Assembly (NCBI GenBank): GCA_003209895.1
Contig: QCOH01000001.1
Coordinates: 62,001-126,000 of the forward strand
DNA length: 64,000 nt
Origin: Pelagibacteraceae bacterium AG-430-I06
Lineage (GTDB): Bacteria > Pseudomonadota > Alphaproteobacteria > Pelagibacterales > Pelagibacteraceae
Direction: 5' to 3'
In this document: in pieces, positions 21,214 to 29,085 of the stretch
Numbering within the stretch: the stretch's first letter is position 1
How the letters are laid out: the number at the start of each line of letters is the position of its first letter
Position numbers and translations under genes: made by a program
Notes under the pieces: generated by a model
Seen by the model: only the letters and a program-made list of their open reading frames with translations
Database searches by the model: none
Told to the model about the DNA's origin: nothing

Positions 21214-22595
21214 TTAAGATCTTTTCTGTATTTAATGATCATTTTTTTAACATTTTTTGTCGATGTACCTCCAAAAGATGTTTTGGAATTCATAGAATTC
21301 ACTACATCAAACATTTTCGGTATATCTATATCAACTTTAACAAATTTATTTATTTCACCTTTTGAAAGCTGGTCTAATCTAATTTTCTTTTTCTCAGCAT
21401 AATTGACTAACTTTGATGAAATATAATATCCTTTTCTAAAAGGAAACTTTTTTTTCATTGAAAGAAAATCAGCAAAATCAGTAGCCGTTGTATAACCTTT
21501 TTGGGCCATCTGTTTCATATTATTTTTTTTTGTGTTTAAATTTTGTATTAATTCAATAGCCATCAGCAAGCTATCTTTAAGAGTATCATAGCTATCAAAT
21601 ACTAATTCTTTATCATCTTGCAAATCCTTATAATAAGATATTGGCAAACCTTTCATTATTGTTAACATAGAATTTAAATTACCATAATTAATAGCTGTTC
21701 TTCCTCTTATTAATTCGGCAGGGTCTGGGTTCTTTTTTTGGGGCATAATCGATGATCCAGTTAAAACTTTATCTCTAAATTCTACAAATCCAAATGCTTC
21801 TGAATTAAAAATTATAAAATCTTCGGCTAATCTTGACAAGTGCATCGCGCAAGTTGCTGCAGCAGATAAAAAATCAATTGCAAAATCTCTGTCAGAAACC
21901 GAGTCGATAGAATTATTTGTAGGTTTTTTAAAACCAAGTTTTTTTGCTGTAAATTTTCTATCAATCTTAAATGCTGTTCCAGCTAGTGCAGCTGACCCAA
22001 GCGGACATTCATCAATTAAAATAATATTGTTTAAAAATCTCTTTTTATCTCTAATAAGCATTTCAACATAAGCGAGCAAATAATGCGCAAAAGAAACAGG
22101 TTGAGCATTTTTTAAATGGGTAAACCCCGGCATCACTGTATTTATATTATTTTCAGATTTATTCAAAATACTTCTGATAAGGTTATCTAAAAATTTGATA
22201 ATATCTTCTGTTGAGTGTTTTACCCAAATCTTAAAATCGGTAACTACTTGATCATTTCTTGATCTAGCTGTGTGTAGGAAGCCTGCAGACTCGCCAATGA
22301 TTTGGAATAATCTTTTTTCAATATTTTGATGAATATCTTCAAACTGTTCTTTAAATTTGAATTTATTTTTATCTATCTCTTTTTCTATCTTTTTCAGGCC
22401 TTTAATTATTCTCAATCCATCTTTTTTAGGTATAATTTTTTGTTTTATTAGCATATGAGTATGCACAATCGAAGCTAAAATATCTTCTTTGTAAAGTCTT
22501 TTATCGACATTTATAGACGAACCTATTCTTTGGAAATTTTTTGAATTTCCTTTTGATAGTCTATTTGACCAAACTGTTCTATTTTTTTTCATCAT
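21210..22595 (-). CDS. argH: Argininosuccinate lyase
   Basis: Last step of arginine synthesis, releasing fumarate. Fumarase/aspartase superfamily signature GSSIMPQKKNPDPAELIRGR, with TARSRNDQV and PGFTHLKNAQPVSFAHYLLAY upstream. 461 residues. Two adjacent ATG codons (22595, 22592) are possible starts. It heads the argH-lptM-lysA-plsC chain. Only 22 bases separate it from the divergent esterase gene. Confidence 0.96.
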   Translation of the reverse strand: MMKKNRTVWSNRLSKGNSKNFQRIGSSINVDKRLYKEDILASIVHTHMLIKQKIIPKKDGLRIIKGLKKIEKEIDKNKFKFKEQFEDIHQNIEKRLFQIIGESAGFLHTARSRNDQVVTDFKIWVKHSTEDIIKFLDNLIRSILNKSENNINTVMPGFTHLKNAQPVSFAHYLLAYVEMLIRDKKRFLNNIILIDECPLGSAALAGTAFKIDRKFTAKKLGFKKPTNNSIDSVSDRDFAIDFLSAAATCAMHLSRLAEDFIIFNSEAFGFVEFRDKVLTGSSIMPQKKNPDPAELIRGRTAINYGNLNSMLTIMKGLPISYYKDLQDDKELVFDSYDTLKDSLLMAIELIQNLNTKKNNMKQMAQKGYTTATDFADFLSMKKKFPFRKGYYISSKLVNYAEKKKIRLDQLSKGEINKFVKVDIDIPKMFDVVNSMNSKTSFGGTSTKNVKKMIIKYRKDLK

Positions 22596-22617
22596 TTTCT
22601 ATGTTAAATCTATTTAT

Positions 22618-23277
22618 GTGACTTATTCTTTAAATACAACCCTAATAAATCCAAGTTCAAACTCATCTCCAAAAAGTATTGTTATACTTTGTCATGGTTA
22701 TGGCGGCGATGGCAAAGATATTTCAGTTTTAGCTAATTATTGGAAAAATTTTTTACCCGAAACTCTATTTGCTTGTCCTGATGCCCCGGAGGAATGCAGG
22801 GTAAATCCAGCAGGCTTTCAATGGTTTGACCTTATGGAGCAAACTGAGGATGAAATTTTGTCTAAATCTTTACTTGCTGAAGAAAAACTTAATTTATTTA
22901 TAAATGAAATTATAAATAAAAATAAAATTGGTAATAATAAAATTGCTTTAGTTGGTTTCAGCCAAGGTTGTATGATCGCCTTACAAACAGCACTTAAAAG
23001 AAAAGATGAAGCAATCAAATGTTTAATTGGTTATTCTGGAAAAGTTTTAAATAAGGGTCATTTAGGTAAGAATATTAATTCTAGGCCTGAAATTTATTTA
23101 ATGCACGGTGATATTGACGCTGTTGTCCCTGTAGATTCCTTTTTAGAGTCTAAATATTTTTTTAAAGAGCATAAATATGAAATTTCCACTAAAATATTTG
23201 AGAAATGTGAGCACAGAATTCCTACAGAAGGCTTAAGTATAGGCTTAGAATTTTTGAAAAAAAATTTATACAAATAA
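22618..23277 (+). CDS. Carboxylesterase/phospholipase family hydrolase
   Basis: Alpha/beta hydrolase of the YpfH/phospholipase-carboxylesterase type. Oxyanion region ILCHGYGGDGKDI, nucleophile elbow GFSQG, Asp in HGDIDAVVP and His in CEHRIPTEG. 219 residues, no signal peptide, so cytoplasmic. GTG start; no ATG is available before the conserved core. The substrate is unknown. Confidence 0.85.
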   Translation: MTYSLNTTLINPSSNSSPKSIVILCHGYGGDGKDISVLANYWKNFLPETLFACPDAPEECRVNPAGFQWFDLMEQTEDEILSKSLLAEEKLNLFINEIINKNKIGNNKIALVGFSQGCMIALQTALKRKDEAIKCLIGYSGKVLNKGHLGKNINSRPEIYLMHGDIDAVVPVDSFLESKYFFKEHKYEISTKIFEKCEHRIPTEGLSIGLEFLKKNLYK

Positions 23278-23303
23278 TTAGCTTACTGTAACAAAATTAT
23301 AAC

Positions 23304-23332
23304 TTGATATTTTTTTTCTATCGCGTTAGCAT
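23304..23332 (+). promoter_or_regulatory. Possible promoter of the HNH gene
   Basis: TTGATA (23304-23309), 17 bases, TAGCAT (23327-23332). Only five bases separate the -10 from the ATG, and no Shine-Dalgarno sequence is present, so a leaderless mRNA would result if this promoter is real. Confidence 0.35.
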
Positions 23333-23337
23333 TTGTT

Positions 23338-23907
23338 ATGATCATAGGTTCATCAGAAAAAGTGCCACTAGAAAAGTGCCCAGCTTTAGTCCTAAATGCA
23401 GATTTTAGACCTTTGAGTTACTATCCATTGTCCTTATGGTGTTGGCAAGATGCTGTAAAATCAGTTTTTTTAAACAGAGTTAGCATTGTGTCAACTTATA
23501 AAAGAAAAATCCGAAGTCCATCTTTTGAAATGAGTTTGCCAAGTGTTATCGCATTAAAAAATTTTATCAAACCATCAGAACATCCGAACTTTACTAGATT
23601 CAATGTATTTCTTAGAGATAAGTTTACCTGTCAATATTGTGATGCTAAGAAAGACCTAACCTTTGACCATCTTCTTCCAAAGTCTAAGGGTGGTATTACT
23701 GATTGGGAAAATGTAGTTACAGCTTGTTCAACTTGTAATGTAAAAAAAGGTGGAAAACTTTATAGCAAATGCGATCTTAGATTAAAGCGAAAACCATTTA
23801 TTCCTACGGTCGATGATCTACACAAAAATGGCAGAAATTTTCCCCCAAATTTTCTTCACGAAAGCTGGATGGATTATTTATATTGGGATATTGAACTAGA
23901 ACCTTAA
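23338..23907 (+). CDS. HNH endonuclease domain protein
   Basis: 189 residues. Zinc pair CQYC and CSTC frame the HNH core (LTFDHLLPKSKGGITDWENVVTACSTCNVKKGG). The N-terminal part (PALVLNADFRPLSYYPLSLWCWQDAVKSVFLNRVSIVSTY) is the conserved lead of a widespread chromosomal HNH family in alphaproteobacteria with no settled function. It does not lie in a mobile element, so a housekeeping nuclease role is more likely than homing. Confidence 0.88.
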   Translation: MIIGSSEKVPLEKCPALVLNADFRPLSYYPLSLWCWQDAVKSVFLNRVSIVSTYKRKIRSPSFEMSLPSVIALKNFIKPSEHPNFTRFNVFLRDKFTCQYCDAKKDLTFDHLLPKSKGGITDWENVVTACSTCNVKKGGKLYSKCDLRLKRKPFIPTVDDLHKNGRNFPPNFLHESWMDYLYWDIELEP

Positions 23908-24441
23908 TTAAATTTTTTCAGAAACTTTTATTGCAACCTTAGAAGTATTTTGTATTATTTTATCTAATAAAAAATAAATACCACTTTTAGTTGCTCCTTC
24001 ATCGTAAGCTATATTTTTATGGTCATCTTCATCTTCTCTAAATTTTTTTATAGACCTTTTTAAATCTTTTTCATCATCACCGAGCTTATCTAGCTGATCT
24101 TTATAGTGATCGCATATAACTTCTTCAACAGAAGCCGTACATAGCATAGCAGCTTTTTGACCAAGAATAGTTGTTCCAAATCCAAGTGTAACACCAAGCA
24201 AGTCCCACAAAGGCAAAAAGATAGTTGGTTTAATATTTCTTTTTTGAATCTCTTTATCAAAGTATTCAAAATGTTCTTTTTCGTGCTCTTTCATTTCTTC
24301 GATTAACTTTTTTAATTTTTCATCTTTTTTGAAAGTGTTAAGTGCAAGTAATTGCCCTTCATAAATTTTTATTGCACCTCTCTCACCAGCGTGATCAACT
24401 CTTATTATCTCTTCTAATATTTTTTTATTAGTAATTTTCAT
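23908..24441 (-). CDS. coq7: Demethoxyubiquinone hydroxylase Coq7
   Basis: Di-iron monooxygenase hydroxylating the ubiquinone ring. The carboxylate/His ligands lie in VDHAGERGAIKIYEGQ, MKEHEKEHFEYF, ASVEEVICDHY and REDEDDHKNIA. 177 residues. It overlaps the dsbB-like gene by 14 bases. Convergent and immediately adjacent to the HNH gene. Confidence 0.94.
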   Translation of the reverse strand: MKITNKKILEEIIRVDHAGERGAIKIYEGQLLALNTFKKDEKLKKLIEEMKEHEKEHFEYFDKEIQKRNIKPTIFLPLWDLLGVTLGFGTTILGQKAAMLCTASVEEVICDHYKDQLDKLGDDEKDLKRSIKKFREDEDDHKNIAYDEGATKSGIYFLLDKIIQNTSKVAIKVSEKI

Positions 24442-24907
24442 TATTTTTAAACATTTTAAAGAATATACCCGATAATATTAAGGAAAAAATGGTATTTATT
24501 GTTGCAAGCGATAAACCAAAAACTCGAAAAGTAACAGTTTTACAGCTAATATTGTTTTTAGTAAGTTGATTTAAAATGTCTTCTTTTGATAAATTTTGAC
24601 TTAAATTTTTCGCATCACATACTAAAGACTCTATAAAGAAACCTTGCTCAATTCCAAAGTGATAAAAAGCAATTATTGATCCTAGTAAAGATACTAGGGC
24701 AAGAATTAAAAAAGAAAACTTAATATATTTTTTAAAAATTAAAATATTTAAAACTAAAAAAATTGATACAAAATATGGATATCTTTGATAAAGACAAAGT
24801 GCACAAGGTTTATGTCCAAGTCCATATTCAATAAAATACGCTAAAAAAATAGATAATACTAAAAGCGATAAAATTGATAATAATATTGTATTGAAATTTT
24901 TATCCAT
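24428..24907 (-). CDS. dsbB: Disulfide bond formation protein B
   Basis: Inner-membrane quinone reductase that reoxidises the periplasmic thiol oxidase. Four hydrophobic segments. The first active pair is C-A-L-C in HKPCALCLYQRYPY; the second pair is in the periplasmic loop, Cys at about 95 and Cys at about 117 (NNISCKTV), spaced as in DsbB. 159 residues. Its partner DsbA is not in the window. Confidence 0.88.
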   Translation of the reverse strand: MDKNFNTILLSILSLLVLSIFLAYFIEYGLGHKPCALCLYQRYPYFVSIFLVLNILIFKKYIKFSFLILALVSLLGSIIAFYHFGIEQGFFIESLVCDAKNLSQNLSKEDILNQLTKNNISCKTVTFRVFGLSLATINTIFSLILSGIFFKMFKNNENY

Positions 24908-24910
24908 TAA

Positions 24911-25507
24911 CTAATTTAATAAAAAATAAATACCTAAAGCTAATATTAAAATAAATATTGTTATAATTATTGACCACTTAGCACCTTCTTTTTCTAAAAA
25001 AGGACGAAATTTATGACCAAACTTATACGTTAAAAAAGCTACTATAAAAAATCTAGAACCTCTTGTTAATAAACAAATGATTATAAAAAAGATTAGATTA
25101 AAATTTATAAAACCACTTGAAATAGTTAAAAGTTTAAATGGCAAAGGAGTAAATCCGGCGGTAACAAGTATTCCTAGCCAAGAAAAAAAACCTCCCTTTG
25201 TTGAAAACTTATCTTTTAAAAAGTTAGGATCGCTGTAACCATACAATTCAAATATTTTTATTCCTATCTCATTAAAGAAAACGTAACCAATTAAATAACC
25301 GAAGAGCGCCCCTAAAACAGAAAAAACAGTTGCAATAAGAGCAATACTAATAAATTCATTTTTCTTTGCAATTACCATTGGAACAATCATTACATCTGGA
25401 GGTATAGGAAAAAAAGAACTTTCTATAAAAGATTCAAATGCCAAAAGTGGTTTAGCATACCTGTGACCGGCCCATGAAACACATTTATCGTATATTTTTT
25501 TTATCAT
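24911..25507 (-). CDS. DedA/YqaA-type membrane protein
   Basis: 198 residues with four or five hydrophobic segments. FESFIESSFFPIPPDVMIVPMV, followed by GALFGYLIGYVFF and LVTAGFTPLPFKLLTISSGF, matches the VTT (SNARE-associated) domain of the YqaA branch of DedA proteins, which are linked to lipid-carrier flipping and membrane homeostasis. The exact role is unknown. Confidence 0.8.
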   Translation of the reverse strand: MIKKIYDKCVSWAGHRYAKPLLAFESFIESSFFPIPPDVMIVPMVIAKKNEFISIALIATVFSVLGALFGYLIGYVFFNEIGIKIFELYGYSDPNFLKDKFSTKGGFFSWLGILVTAGFTPLPFKLLTISSGFINFNLIFFIIICLLTRGSRFFIVAFLTYKFGHKFRPFLEKEGAKWSIIITIFILILALGIYFLLN

Positions 25508-25576
25508 TTTTTTTAGTTGCGTCTTAAATTAATTCAAAACATAATGATTGTAAAAATATTAATTAAGAGGAAAAAA

Positions 25577-25663
25577 GGGCGAATGGTGGAACTGGTAGAC
25601 GCGTTGGATTCAAAATCCAATGGTAGCAATACCTTGAGAGTTCGAGTCTCTCTTCGCCCACCA
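25577..25663 (+). tRNA. tRNA-Leu(CAA)
   Basis: Acceptor GGGCGAA pairs TTCGCCC; anticodon stem TTGGA/TCCAA with loop TTCAAAA gives anticodon CAA; a long class II variable arm TGGT/TACC is present; T stem GAGAG/CTCTC; discriminator A and encoded CCA. The acyl-CoA synthetase ATG follows the CCA after only five bases. Confidence 0.97.
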
Positions 25664-25668
25664 AAAAT

Positions 25669-27351
25669 ATGCAATTATCAAAAATAAACAGTTTAGTTGA
25701 ATTATATTTTAAAAAAGCACAAGAGGTCGACGGTAAAAAACCATTCTTAAAATGGTTAAAACCAAATAAAAAAACTTATAATTGGGAAGATATAACAGAA
25801 AGAATTTATAAACTTTCACACAAAATAAAATCTTTAATAAACGAGGGAGACAGATGTTTAATTCTCTCTGAGAATAGACCTTATTGGCTAATGTCAGATA
25901 TATCTATCATGAATGCCGGAGGTATATCTGTTCCGATATTTACAACTTACTCGTCAAACGACTATGAATATATTATCAATGACTGCAAACCATCACTGAT
26001 AATTGTATCAAATGATAATCAATTTAAAAAAATTAAAAACTTTTTAAATTTTCAAACTCAAAAAATTATATCATTTGAAAAAATTGAAGCGGATAGTTTA
26101 ATAATCCAAGATATTTTTGAGGAAAAAAAATTTACTAAAAATATTAATCAAAATTTAAAAAGGGGAATGCCAGCCTGTATAATTTATACTTCTGGAACTT
26201 CGGGTAACCCCAAAGGAGTTATCTTAAGTCATGGAGGTATATTAGCAAATTGTGAGGGTGCTCTAGAATTATTAAACCCATTAGTTAAAAAAAAGGACCC
26301 GGTATTTTTAACTTGGCTACCTCTTTCACATTCATATGAACATGCTGTGCAATTTATCCAAATATTACTCGGAGCTAAAGTTTTCTACGCAGAAAGTTTA
26401 GAGAAGCTTATATCAAACATGTCAATTGCAAAACCAACAATTATGACGGCTGTCCCTAGATTTTACCAAAATTTATTTAGTAAAATAAATACAAATCTAA
26501 ACAAACAAGTTGGATTTAAAAAAACCCTTATTAACAAAACAATAAATTTAGGAAAAAAACAACTGAAAAAAGAACGCCTTAATTTACGTGAAAAAATAGT
26601 AAACTTTTTTTGCCAAATTCTGGTACGGAAAAAAATTCAAAAACAGTTTGGAGGGAATTTGCAAGCTTTTGTTTCAGGGGGCGGCGCGTTAGATAAAAAT
26701 GTTGGAGAATTCTTAAATGCAGTCGGTTTACCAACACTTCAGGGCTATGGATTGACAGAAACTTCACCTGTAGTTAGTTGTAATTTACCAGGCAATATAA
26801 AAGTTGAGACAGTGGGACCGCCTTTCAAAACAAATCAAATTAAAATTGCAGAAGATGGTGAAATTTTAGTTAAAGGTGAAAATGTTATGATTGGATATTG
26901 GAATAAAGAAAAAGAAACAAAAGAAATAATTAAAAATGGATGGTTACATACTGGAGATATTGGGGAAATTGATAAAAACGGATATTTAAAAATTACTGAC
27001 AGAAAAAAAGATATAATAGTTAATCATGGTGGAGACAATATTTCTCCAAGCAAAATAGAAAATTTTGTTTGTAATAATGAGAAAATTAAACAGTGTTTAG
27101 TTTACGGTGACAAAAAAAATTATCTAGTTGCATTAATAGTTGTAGAAAAAAAAGATAAAAATGATTCAACTATAAGAAGTATTCTAGAAAATATAAATAA
27201 AAACTTATCAATTGTTGAAAAAATAAAAAAATTTAAGTTAATTGATGAAGAATTTACAATTGATAATGGATTGATGACACCAACATTAAAGTTAAAAAGA
27301 AAAAAGATTATTGAAAAATATAAACAAGATTTAGAAAAACTTTATAATTAG
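25669..27351 (+). CDS. Long-chain acyl-CoA synthetase (AMP-binding)
   Basis: ANL-superfamily ligase that activates fatty acids via acyl-adenylate. P-loop YTSGTSGNPKGV, then GYGLTETSPVVS, GWLHTGDIG and TDRKKDIIV. 560 residues, with the order and spacing of long-chain FadD/ACSL enzymes. No other start codon lies near the N-terminus, so the ATG five bases after the tRNA-Leu CCA must be used. The mRNA would have almost no leader once the tRNA is cut out. Confidence 0.9.
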   Translation: MQLSKINSLVELYFKKAQEVDGKKPFLKWLKPNKKTYNWEDITERIYKLSHKIKSLINEGDRCLILSENRPYWLMSDISIMNAGGISVPIFTTYSSNDYEYIINDCKPSLIIVSNDNQFKKIKNFLNFQTQKIISFEKIEADSLIIQDIFEEKKFTKNINQNLKRGMPACIIYTSGTSGNPKGVILSHGGILANCEGALELLNPLVKKKDPVFLTWLPLSHSYEHAVQFIQILLGAKVFYAESLEKLISNMSIAKPTIMTAVPRFYQNLFSKINTNLNKQVGFKKTLINKTINLGKKQLKKERLNLREKIVNFFCQILVRKKIQKQFGGNLQAFVSGGGALDKNVGEFLNAVGLPTLQGYGLTETSPVVSCNLPGNIKVETVGPPFKTNQIKIAEDGEILVKGENVMIGYWNKEKETKEIIKNGWLHTGDIGEIDKNGYLKITDRKKDIIVNHGGDNISPSKIENFVCNNEKIKQCLVYGDKKNYLVALIVVEKKDKNDSTIRSILENINKNLSIVEKIKKFKLIDEEFTIDNGLMTPTLKLKRKKIIEKYKQDLEKLYN

Positions 27352-27558
27352 AAATAATTTATTTTTTTTTAAAATTTAATTAAAAACGTTGGTATTGCTT
27401 GTTTTTTTAATAAAATATTTATCAACTCATAAAAAATTAATTTTGATTAATTTTTTTAAAATTTAATAACTAATTTATGTTTGACATCTTTGTTAAAAAA
27501 CTTAAAGTTAAAATTACCAAACGAATCACTTAGATTTGTTTTTAAAAAGGGAGATAAA
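27352..27558 (+). other. AT-rich non-coding stretch before the basic peptide gene
   Basis: About 200 bases, extremely AT-rich, with no reading frame of note. It ends in the putative promoter (27481-27508) and the AGGGAG ribosome site (27548-27553) of the small gene that follows. Confidence 0.6.
27481..27508 (+). promoter_or_regulatory. Candidate promoter of the basic peptide gene
   Basis: TTGACA (27481-27486), 16 bases, TAAAGT (27503-27508), which matches four of six -10 positions. It would leave a leader of roughly 45 bases that includes the strong AAGGGAG ribosome site. Confidence 0.45.
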
Positions 27559-27627
27559 ATGGCTAAAAGACGTAAAAAGAAAAAAGGAAAGAAAAAGAAA
27601 GCTAAAAGAAGAAAAAGAAGAAGATAA
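27559..27627 (+). CDS. 22-residue Lys/Arg-rich peptide
   Basis: ATG at 27559, TAA at 27625-27627. Of 22 residues, 18 are Lys or Arg; the others are Met, two Ala and one Gly (it begins MAKRRKKKKGKKKK). An AGGGAG ribosome site is placed 5 bases before the ATG, a TTGACA box is 73 bases upstream, and a very strong terminator starts 13 bases after the stop, so this looks like a dedicated, well-expressed gene. I do not recognise a family. The composition suggests binding of rRNA, DNA or another polyanion, as in the 25-residue eukaryotic/archaeal ribosomal protein L41e, but that is analogy only. Confidence 0.75.
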   Translation: MAKRRKKKKGKKKKAKRRKRRR

Positions 27628-27640
27628 GTAGTTTTCTTAA

Positions 27641-27677
27641 AACGCCCTTTCTAAACACGGAGAAAGGGCGTTTTTTA
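27641..27677. terminator. Strong intrinsic terminator between convergent genes
   Basis: A 12-base-pair perfect stem AACGCCCTTTCT/AGAAAGGGCGTT (27641-27652 with 27661-27672), 8-base loop, then TTTTTTATT on the plus strand. It ends the basic peptide transcript. On the minus strand it overlaps the carD stop codon, and only a short A/T run lies on that side, so it mainly serves the plus strand. Confidence 0.93.
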
Positions 27678-28319
27678 TTGGACTTCTAAATCCTGATTTC
27701 TGCCGAGAGCTTTATCCATTTTCCTTTTAACATCCTCGGGGGTTGTTTTAAGCACGGCCTCAAACTCACTTTGTAATCTCTCATATGCTTTTTCAAAAAG
27801 TTGTCTTTCACTATAAGATTGGTCAGCAATAGCATTGCTATTTTTATTAAGATCTTTTACGACTTCTGCAAGTTCATAAATTTTACCAGAATTAATTTTT
27901 TGTTCGTATTCTTGCGAACGCCTACTCCACATAGTTCTTTTTATTTTTGGCTTACTTTTCAAAATTGAAACACACTTATTTATTTGATTTATAGAGGATA
28001 TAGGTCTTAAATTAGATTGTTGATTTATTGGAATTGTTAGCGTCAACTTATCCTTATCAACAAAAACCTTATAAAAATTAATATGAATGTCACCAATAAC
28101 AGCTTTTTCTACAGATAAAATTTTTCCTACGCCATGTTTTGGATAAACAACATAATCATTTACATTGTAATCTTTTTTTTCTGTCGGTTGCTTTTTAATT
28201 TTTTTTATAATTACTTTTTCATCTGTTGAATTGCTTTTATTAAATTGAACAGGTTTTTCCTTAATCTTAGAGTGTTTTTTTTTCTTAACTTTTATTGCTT
28301 TCTTTTTTCTTTTTTTCAT
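27675..28319 (-). CDS. carD: CarD/CdnL-family transcription regulator
   Basis: RNA-polymerase-binding factor that stabilises open promoter complexes. The RNAP-interacting domain starts at about residue 53 (VNDYVVYPKHGVGKILSVEKAV), followed by the helical DNA-binding part (RTMWSRRSQEYEQKINSGKIYELAEVVKDL... YSERQLFEKAYERL). It has an extra N-terminal tail of about 50 residues that is strongly Lys-rich. Length 214, longer than the usual 160-170. It is followed upstream by ferredoxin and the helicase, a common alphaproteobacterial arrangement. Confidence 0.92.
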   Translation of the reverse strand: MKKRKKKAIKVKKKKHSKIKEKPVQFNKSNSTDEKVIIKKIKKQPTEKKDYNVNDYVVYPKHGVGKILSVEKAVIGDIHINFYKVFVDKDKLTLTIPINQQSNLRPISSINQINKCVSILKSKPKIKRTMWSRRSQEYEQKINSGKIYELAEVVKDLNKNSNAIADQSYSERQLFEKAYERLQSEFEAVLKTTPEDVKRKMDKALGRNQDLEVQ

Positions 28320-28329
28320 AAACTTTTAT

Positions 28330-28671
28330 TTATTTTCCTGGTTTTTCAGAAAAAAATTTATCAACTTTATTTTTCATGTTTTTATATTTCTCGTTCTCAG
28401 GCAAAGGGTCCTTTCTTTTATTTATGTTCGGCCAGATTTTAGAATATTTTTTGTTAATTTCTAGCCATTTTTCTTTATCATTCTCCTGGTATTCCACATC
28501 CGAAGTAATTGCATCAATTGGACATTCGGGTTCACAAACTCCACAATCTATACATTCATCAGGGTTTATTACAAGCATATTTTCCCCTTCATAAAAACAA
28601 TCTACGGGGCACACCTCTACACAATCTGTGAGTTTACATTTGATACATTCGTCTTTAACAATATAAGTCAT
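28330..28671 (-). CDS. fdxA: 7Fe-type ferredoxin FdxA
   Basis: Two cluster motifs: the N-terminal [18 protein letters not shown] with the spacing of a [3Fe-4S]/[4Fe-4S] ferredoxin, and [12 protein letters not shown] for the second cluster. 113 residues, with the C-terminal extension ([15 protein letters not shown]) typical of alphaproteobacterial FdxA. The ATG shares a base with the TerB-like stop (TAATG). Confidence 0.94.
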   Translation of the reverse strand: MTYIVKDECIKCKLTDCVEVCPVDCFYEGENMLVINPDECIDCGVCEPECPIDAITSDVEYQENDKEKWLEINKKYSKIWPNINKRKDPLPENEKYKNMKNKVDKFFSEKPGK

Positions 28672-29078
28672 TAATTTTTTTTATTTAAAACCTCTATTTT
28701 TATTTCACCAATTAATTTGTCTGAAATATAAAGCAAACCACCAATTCGTCGCATTAAAGTATTTTCATACATGTCGGAGCTGTCATCTGAGAGAATAATC
28801 TTCCATAAAATTTTAATAATTTTTTTTTTGAAATCTATTGTATTTTTTTTTATTTCTTGTGTGTATTTTAATATCTGATTAGAGTTTTCCTCATCGCTTT
28901 CAGCTTTTCTAATTATTTCTTCAAAGTTTATTTTATCATCAAAAGATTTTAAAAAATTTATAATTATTAATCTTTCTTTTTCTGAGTAGTTATCATCTAT
29001 TCTTGCAGCATGTACAAGTAGTGCAGTTATTTTAATCCAATCTTCTTTTTTCGGGTTGTTAATTTCCTTTTCAAACAT
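28671..29078 (-). CDS. TerB-like helical protein
   Basis: 135 residues, all-helical by composition. [30 protein letters not shown] resembles the TerB fold with its metal-binding acidic pattern; [20 protein letters not shown] at the C-terminus is also TerB-like. It lies between the helicase and FdxA, a slot occupied by a small S4-domain protein in many other alphaproteobacteria. No function can be assigned. Confidence 0.7.
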   Translation of the reverse strand: MFEKEINNPKKEDWIKITALLVHAARIDDNYSEKERLIIINFLKSFDDKINFEEIIRKAESDEENSNQILKYTQEIKKNTIDFKKKIIKILWKIILSDDSSDMYENTLMRRIGGLLYISDKLIGEIKIEVLNKKN

Positions 29079-29085
29079 TATAAAA

